NCBI GenBank assembly: GCA_023101885.1
Contig: JALPQD010000088.1
Coordinates: 5,907,691 to 5,971,690, forward strand
Length of the DNA stretch: 64,000 nt
Source: Typhlomys cinereus
Lineage: Eukaryota; Chordata; Mammalia; Rodentia; Platacanthomyidae
Direction of reading: 5' to 3'
Shown: piece by piece, positions 61,821 to 64,000 of the stretch
Position numbering within the stretch: position 1 is the first letter of the stretch
Layout of the letters: each line of letters opens with the position of its first letter
The notes under the pieces: generated by a model
The model's input: the letters and a program-made list of their open reading frames with translations, nothing else
Databases searched by the model: none
Told to the model about the DNA's origin: nothing
Position numbers and translations under genes: made by a program

Positions 61821-62523
61821 GAACCACGTGAAGAGGAATCACAGTCATATGTAGCATGTGCAGTTCTTTGGGAAGTCATATGTATCATGTGCACTTCTTT
61901 GGAATAAGTATCTTACACAGGTTTCTAGACTGTAAAACTTTGTATTCTGGAGCAAACAATATTTGTTTTGTGCTGATTCTACCAACTATGTTGAGGCTTG
62001 TAATGAGATTGAAAATAGTGACCAAGTGAGGACGCGTCAAATTCACATGTTTCACTTTCTCTTCCCAGTGATAAGAATCCTGTAGATATTCATACGTTGT
62101 AACTTTTTATGTTCAGGAAAAATTCACACTGGTTTTGTGAAGTTTTCATGGAATATGTTCACGCAGGCCTTGATTTTCCAAAATAGTGAACCAAGGGAGG
62201 AGGACTGAGAGTCAAATGTTGGAGGTGCACTTCTTAGTGATACGTATCCTACAAAAGATTCTATAGTGTTACACTTTGTATTCAGGAGAAGATCATACTT
62301 GTTTTGCGACATTCGCATATAACATGTTCATGCAGACCATGATTTTCCAAAAGAGTGAACCAAGTGCGGTGGATTCAGAGTCAAACGTTGGAATTTCACT
62401 TCTATGGGATAAGTATCCTAGAGAAGTTCCTATACTGTAACATTTGTGTTCAGGCAAAATCATTCTTTTTTTTTGACATTTGAAAGGCACGTGTTCACAC
62501 AGGCCATGATTTTACAAAATAGT

Positions 62524-62692
62524 GAACCAAGTGAGGAGGACTCTGAGTTAAATGTTACAAGTGCACTTCTTTAGGATAAGTATCGTACAGAAGTTTCTAT
62601 ATTGTAACTCTTTGTGTTCAGGAGGAAATCACACTGGTTTTGTGACGTTTTCGTGGAATCTGTTCACCGAGGCCTTGATTTTCCAAAATACT
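62524..62692 (+). repeat. E/B hybrid satellite monomer
   Basis: Class E through TTGTGTTCAGGAGGAAATCA, then class B (TGGTTTTGTGACG, TTCGTGGAATCTGTTCACC). The A monomer expected here is skipped. The length of 169 bp is normal. Confidence 0.8.
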
Positions 62693-64000
62693 GTATAAAG
62701 GGAGGAGGACTCAGAGTCAAATGTTGGAGGTGCCCTTCTTAGGGATACGTATCCTACAGAAGATTCTATAGTGTTACACTTTGTGTTCAGGAGAAGATCA
62801 TACTTGTTTTGCGAAACTCGCATATACCATGTTCGTGCAGGCCATGATTATCCAAAAGAGTGAACCAAGTTCTGAGGATTCACAGTCTAATGTTGGAATT
62901 TCATTTCATAGGGATAATTAACCTAGAGAAGTTCCTAAAATGTAACATTTGTGTTCAGGTGAAAATCATACTTGTTTTGTGTCATTTGAATGGCACATGT
63001 TCACACAGGCCATGACTTTACAAAATAGTGAAAAAAATGAGGAGGACTCTGAGTTAAATGTTGCAAGTGCACTTCTTTAGGATAACTATCGTACAGAAGT
63101 TTCTATATTGTAACTCTTTGTGTTCAGGAGGAAATCACACTTGTTTTATGACGTTTCCTTTAAAAATGTTCATGCATGTCGTTACCTTATAGAATAGGGA
63201 ATCACGTGAAGAGGACTCACAGTCGTATGTAGCATGTGCACTTCATTGGGAAGTCATATGTAGCATGTGCACTTCTTTGGGAAGTCATATGTAGCATGTG
63301 CACTTCATTAGGATAAGTATTCTACACAGGGTTCTAGACTGGAAAACTTTGTATTCTGGAGAAAACAACATTTGTTTTGTGCTGATTCTACTAACTATGT
63401 TCATGGCTTGTAATGAGCTTGAAAATAGTGAGCAAGTGAGGATGTGTCAAATTCACGTTTCACTTTCTCTTCTCAGTGAAAGAACCCTTTAGATGTTCAG
63501 ACGTTGCAACTTTTTATGTTCAGGAGAAAATCACACTGGTTTTGTGACGTTTTCATGGAATATGTTCACACAGCCCTTGATTTTCCAAAAGAGTGAACCA
63601 AGTGAGGAGGAGTGAGAGTCAAATGTTGGAGGTGGACTTCTTAGGGATAAGGATCCTACAGAAGATTCTATAGTGTTACACTTTGTATTCAGGAGAATAT
63701 CAAACTTGAATTGCAACATTCGTATATAACATGATCACGTAGGCCATGAATTTCCAAAAGGGTGAACTAAGTGCGGAGGATTCAGAGTCAAATGTTGGAA
63801 TTTAACTTCTTAGGAATAAATATCCTAGAGAAGTTCCTAAACTGTGACATTTGTGTTCAGGTGAAAATCATACTTGTTTTGAGACATTTGAATGGCACAT
63901 GCTGACACAGGCCATGATTTTACAAAATAGTGAACCAAGTGAGGAGGACTCTGAGTTAAATGTTGCAAGTGCAATTCTTTAGGATAAGTATGGTACAGAA

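Larger units (their letters stand above)
47133..64000 (+). repeat. Satellite block, A-B-C-D-E higher-order repeat, right flank
   Basis: Same family and orientation as the left flank. A monomers start at about 47134, 48006, 48875, 49716, 50617, 51484, 52351, 53049, 53919, 54751, 55619, 56490, 57362, 58256, 59119, 60023, 60917, 61821 and 63199. Most spacings are 832-904 bp. The 698 bp unit (52351) and the 1,378 bp unit (61821) contain hybrid monomers. The A monomer at 53919 lacks ~75 bp between GGTTT and AACTATGTTCAGG near 54020. No transposon is present. The array runs off the window. Confidence 0.93.

Noticed and set aside
1..64000. TTAGGG within CTTCTTAGGGATAAG as a telomeric repeat
   Set aside because: A single hexamer per monomer, never in tandem, so there is no telomere-like array.

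Overview
This window looks like mammalian, probably rodent, satellite DNA. About 48 of the 64 kb is one head-to-tail tandem repeat with a ~169 bp AT-rich monomer, all in one orientation, roughly 280 copies. It runs off both ends. The rodent call rests on a short SINE with a tRNA-Ala(UGC)-like head opening GGGGCTGGAGAGGTGGCTC, a rodent ID/B2-like pattern, and on rodent-type LINE-1 protein sequence. I cannot name the species. I find no host gene, tRNA/rRNA gene or CRISPR array.

Layout: 1-16,638 is satellite built from five monomer classes, called A-B-C-D-E here, in ~870 bp higher-order repeats (HORs). 16,639-26,157 is a second satellite stratum with more classes (F to L), interleaved with older-looking A/B/C monomers. 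26,158-32,481 is a full-length but dead LINE-1 (L1-1, + strand). 32,482-33,956 is core satellite holding a 179 bp orphan piece of L1 5'UTR. 33,957-40,621 is a second full-length LINE-1 (L1-2, + strand) whose ORF1 frame is still open. 40,622-43,854 is core satellite with a SINE at 42,214-42,504. From 43,855 the A-E satellite returns. It is interrupted by two solo LTRs, 44,564-45,123 (- strand, gammaretrovirus-like, 4 bp target duplication) and 45,466-47,132 (+ strand, betaretrovirus-like, 6 bp target duplication), and then runs uninterrupted to 64,000.

Monomer classes (first bases, plus strand): A begins GAACCAAGTGAAGAGGACTC and carries one to three copies of a 31 bp subrepeat. B begins GACCAAGTGAGGACG and carries CACTTTCTCTTCTCAG. 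C begins GAACCAAGTGAGGAGGACTG. D begins GAACCAAGTGCGGAGGATTC. E begins GAACCAAGTGAGGAGGACTC followed by TGAGTTAAATG. Core classes G, H and L carry GGTAAGTAT where the others carry GGATAAGTAT.

The window behaves as a repeat-turnover system, not a gene cluster. Local HOR expansions are visible (1,575 bp, ~1.31 kb and 867 bp units), hybrid monomers record out-of-register exchange, and the two A-E flanks share rare variants ~55 kb apart on either side of the transposon-laden core. Every insertion with a defined target duplication falls at one of two phases of the monomer. The SINE and both LTRs sit at the monomer junction, and both L1s and the L1 fragment sit about 70-84 bp into the monomer.

All similarity statements come from reading by eye; no alignment was run.
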